NCBI RefSeq assembly: GCF_003003885.1
Contig: NZ_PVWN01000047.1
Location: forward strand, 1 to 36,894
Direction: 5' to 3'
From: Chlorogloea sp. CCALA 695
GTDB lineage: Bacteria; Cyanobacteriota; Cyanobacteriia; Cyanobacteriales; Chroococcidiopsidaceae
Length of the DNA stretch: 36,894 nucleotides
Part shown: in pieces, positions 35,159-36,894 of the stretch
Position numbering within the stretch: position 1 is the first letter of the stretch
Layout: the number at the start of each line of letters is the position of its first letter
Translations under genes and position numbers: made by a program
The notes under the pieces: generated by a model
The model's database searches: none
Seen by the model: only the letters and a program-made list of their open reading frames with translations
What the model was told of the DNA's origin: nothing

Positions 35159-35671
35159 ATGAGGTCAATACTTGCTGTGCCACTCGATTTTAACGAACTG
35201 CGCCAACTTTTAATTACAATTTCTCAAACGGATATTACCGATTTTGCCCTCAAAAGCGATGATTTTGAATTGACAATTCGCAAAAGCGCTAGTGTCATCC
35301 CAGGAGCAGCGCCAACAGAGGGCTTAAAGGCGGCTCTCCCGGCAGTTAACACCCAAGAATTAGGAGAACACCGCACAGAGCCAGTAATAGACGCACAGGA
35401 GCCTGAAAGTACATCACCACTAGAGCAAAAATCTGTGGAGGTGATTTCGCCAATGGTAGGGACATTTTACCGCGCCTCCGCTCCGGGAGAAGCGGCTTTT
35501 GTGGAAGTAGGCGATCGCATTCGTCTGGGTCAAACCGTGTGCATTATTGAAGCGATGAAACTAATGAACGAAATTGAAACGGAGGTATCGGGGCAAGTAA
35601 TGCAAATACTCGTTCAAGATGGCGAACCGATTGAATACGGGCAACCTTTAATCAGAATAAATCCAAACTAA
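35159..35671 (+). CDS. accB: Biotin carboxyl carrier protein of acetyl-CoA carboxylase
   Basis: A 170-residue AccB. The N-terminus has DFNELRQLLITIS. A Pro/Glu-rich linker at about 48-92 leads to the biotinyl domain (95-168) with EAMKLMNE; the biotinylated lysine is Lys134. The protein delivers carboxybiotin for malonyl-CoA synthesis. The annotated start is the ATG at 35159. A GTG six codons later gives the more usual family opening (PLDFNELRQLL), so the start is uncertain. It lies 85 bases after efp, on the same strand. Confidence 0.95.
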   Translation: MRSILAVPLDFNELRQLLITISQTDITDFALKSDDFELTIRKSASVIPGAAPTEGLKAALPAVNTQELGEHRTEPVIDAQEPESTSPLEQKSVEVISPMVGTFYRASAPGEAAFVEVGDRIRLGQTVCIIEAMKLMNEIETEVSGQVMQILVQDGEPIEYGQPLIRINPN

Positions 35672-35740
35672 GTAATATAAACGGTTCGATTTCCAAATCC
35701 TTGCTAAAATCTTGGGATCAGTGCTTTTAGGGTGATCTTA

Positions 35741-36133
35741 ATGAAATCAGCAATATCTGCTCCATCAGAAATTGTGCAACAAGTAGCTGAATACTTCAGC
35801 CTCCTAAGCGAACCGATGCGTTTGCGTCTACTAAATTTGCTACGCGATCGCGAGAAATGCGTCCAAGAACTTGTAGAAGCAACTCATACAAGTCAAGCAA
35901 ATGTCTCTAAACACCTAAAAATTATGTGGCAGGCAGGGATTTTAAGCCGTCGCAGCGAAGGAACTTGTGCTTACTACCGCGTGGAAGATGAAATGATTTT
36001 TGAATTATGCAATCAAGTATGCGATCGCTTGGCAATCCGAATCGAAAAGCAAGCCCACCAATTCCGCGTCCTCAATGGCAAGGGACAGGGGGTGAGCAAG
36101 AGGCAAGAGGTTAATGGCTTGCCTTCAAGGTAA
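35741..36133 (+). CDS. ArsR-family transcriptional regulator
   Basis: A 130-residue winged-helix ArsR protein. The core EYFSLLSEPMRLRLLNLL, HTSQANVSKHLKIMWQAGIL and AYYRVED are the HTH and wing. AGGGTGA lies 6 bases before ATG 35741; an upstream GTG (35732) is discarded. Possible sensing cysteines are EKCVQ (about 40) and ELCNQVCDR (about 85-89), a CxxxC pair in the C-terminal helix, but the classic ELCVCDL metal site is absent, so the signal is unknown. It follows accB, with no obvious functional link. Confidence 0.85.
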   Translation: MKSAISAPSEIVQQVAEYFSLLSEPMRLRLLNLLRDREKCVQELVEATHTSQANVSKHLKIMWQAGILSRRSEGTCAYYRVEDEMIFELCNQVCDRLAIRIEKQAHQFRVLNGKGQGVSKRQEVNGLPSR

Positions 36134-36134
36134 G

Positions 36135-36758
36135 TTAGAGGGAAAAGTTTTCTTCAAAGCTTTGGCGTGTCATAGGGCGCTCTATTTCTAACCCTTCCCC
36201 GCCTAAAATCTCTAAAGGTTTCCCTTCCACATCAATCCACACTTTTGCCTCTGGTTGTAAGGTTGTTGCCGTATAAATAACCTGTGCCAAACGACCAATC
36301 ATTGAAGCGCTACCGCCGCCAGTAGTAAATTCTGTTGATAAATCAACGTGAATCCCATCATCAAGGATCTTGATGCTACGAAGCTTTGTGCCTTCGGGAA
36401 TTGTACTACTGGCTGCTCCGTTGTTAATATTTGTCAGCAAACTATTAAAAGCTGCGGTCAAAACCGTGTTGGGCTGGTCGGTGTTGACTTCTACGGGCAA
36501 AGGTACAAGCTCTAAATTTTTACCTGTATCCTTGAGTAAGTAGATTGAGGCGGTAGTAGATTGGGTTGTAGCTGGGGTTTGGGGCTTCTGGACTACATTG
36601 GGTGTAACGTTTGAGGGGACATTAGGTGGTTGAAAACTCCACCAAGCAAGCCCACCACCAGCCGCCAAGGCGGCGGTAATGGCAAAGGCGAAGCCCTGCG
36701 TGCGCGCTTGCGCTATCGCACTTCCAGAAATACGGTTAACTCGTTGTTGTCGTGTCAT
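36135..36758 (-). CDS. GerMN domain-containing protein with a repeat-derived N-terminal segment
   Basis: A 207-residue protein with one membrane segment (about 24-42), a Pro/Thr/Gln-rich linker and a GerMN domain at about 70-195 (ASIYLLKDTG, HVDLSTEFTTGGG, RLAQVIYTATTLQPEAKVWIDVEG). GerMN domains are lipoprotein or membrane-linked modules, named from spore germination but widespread; the role in cyanobacteria is unknown. Residues 13-24 (SAIAQARTQGFA) come from repeat R5. GGAG precedes the ATG at 36758. The gene converges with the ArsR gene, one base apart. Confidence 0.85.
   Translation of the reverse strand: MTRQQRVNRISGSAIAQARTQGFAFAITAALAAGGGLAWWSFQPPNVPSNVTPNVVQKPQTPATTQSTTASIYLLKDTGKNLELVPLPVEVNTDQPNTVLTAAFNSLLTNINNGAASSTIPEGTKLRSIKILDDGIHVDLSTEFTTGGGSASMIGRLAQVIYTATTLQPEAKVWIDVEGKPLEILGGEGLEIERPMTRQSFEENFSL
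36688..36721 (+). repeat. Palindromic dispersed repeat, copy R5, inside the GerMN coding sequence
   Basis: 34 bases identical to R4. Read on the minus strand it encodes residues 13-24 of the GerMN protein, just ahead of its membrane helix, and does not break the frame. Confidence 0.85.
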
Positions 36759-36820
36759 GAGGTTATCTCCGAATTTTCAATAATGGTGAGGAATTGTTTA
36801 ATCGTACAAAGGCAGCAATT

Positions 36821-36894
36821 GTTAGGGTCGAGGGGAAGTATTATCTTCCGCCCCTCCCTGTTAGATCCGGACGTGCGGCTTTCACCGCATCCGG
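36821..36894 (-). mobile_element. 3' end of a group II intron (domains V and VI)
   Basis: On the minus strand, domain V reads CCGGATGCGG-TGAAAG-CCGCACGTCCGG, followed by domain VI ending CTCGACCCTAAC at 36821, with an A eight bases from the end as branch point. It matches the left-end copy in structure and most bases but not exactly, so it is a different insertion of the same family. The body of the intron lies beyond the window. Confidence 0.85.

Overview
The window comes from a cyanobacterium. The evidence is a phycobilin lyase (CpcT), a phosphoribulokinase-family protein, a thylakoid-lumen cyclophilin of the CYP38/TLP40 type, the efp-accB gene pair, several cyanobacterial families of unknown function (DUF760, DUF4336, DUF2237, DUF2227), many Uma2/Rpn-type genes and dispersed palindromes, and very frequent HIP1 octamers (GCGATCGC). 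The sequence alone does not fix the genus; gene content suits a large-genome coccoid or filamentous lineage.

Both ends of the window are the 3' ends (domains V and VI) of related group II introns, in inverted orientation and both facing inward. This suggests that the window is a contig that stopped at a multicopy mobile element. From left to right: intron end, DUF2227 protein, tRNA-Val(UAC), a PRK paralogue lacking one redox cysteine, a 1390-residue CheB-CheR-PAS-histidine kinase-receiver hybrid, radC, an exported pentapeptide-repeat protein, a TPR protein, cpcT, a 2TM protein, a DUF2237 protein, an exported LEA-like protein, and a divergent Rieske oxygenase/TetR pair.

From about 13.0 to 16.7 kb is an accessory, decaying stretch. 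It holds a TetR gene whose 3' end runs into a transposase zinc-ribbon, a PIN toxin with three in-frame stops beside an intact antitoxin, a gutted hsdR (type I restriction), a GNAT acetyltransferase, and an Rpn/DUF4351 gene broken by one extra base in a G run. Two perfect inverted copies of a GC-rich palindromic repeat bracket most of this stretch. Three more copies occur in the window: two flank the Uma2 gene and one lies inside the coding sequence of the GerMN gene.

The right half is more ordinary: DUF4336, a DUF697 GTPase, a small zinc-ribbon protein, a zinc alcohol dehydrogenase, Uma2, a Ser/Thr kinase with seven WD40 repeats, dnaK with a strong terminator, and then a minus-strand cluster. 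That cluster runs from a cation-diffusion facilitator through a PEP-CTERM protein and two small exported proteins, which share an unusual C-terminal tail, to a PhoA-type alkaline phosphatase. This layout suggests a zinc- and phosphate-related surface module. It is followed by a SagB-like tandem nitroreductase, DUF760, scpB, the lumenal cyclophilin, efp-accB, an ArsR regulator and the GerMN lipoprotein-like gene. Genes are packed tightly, and several convergent pairs are only 1 to 20 bases apart.
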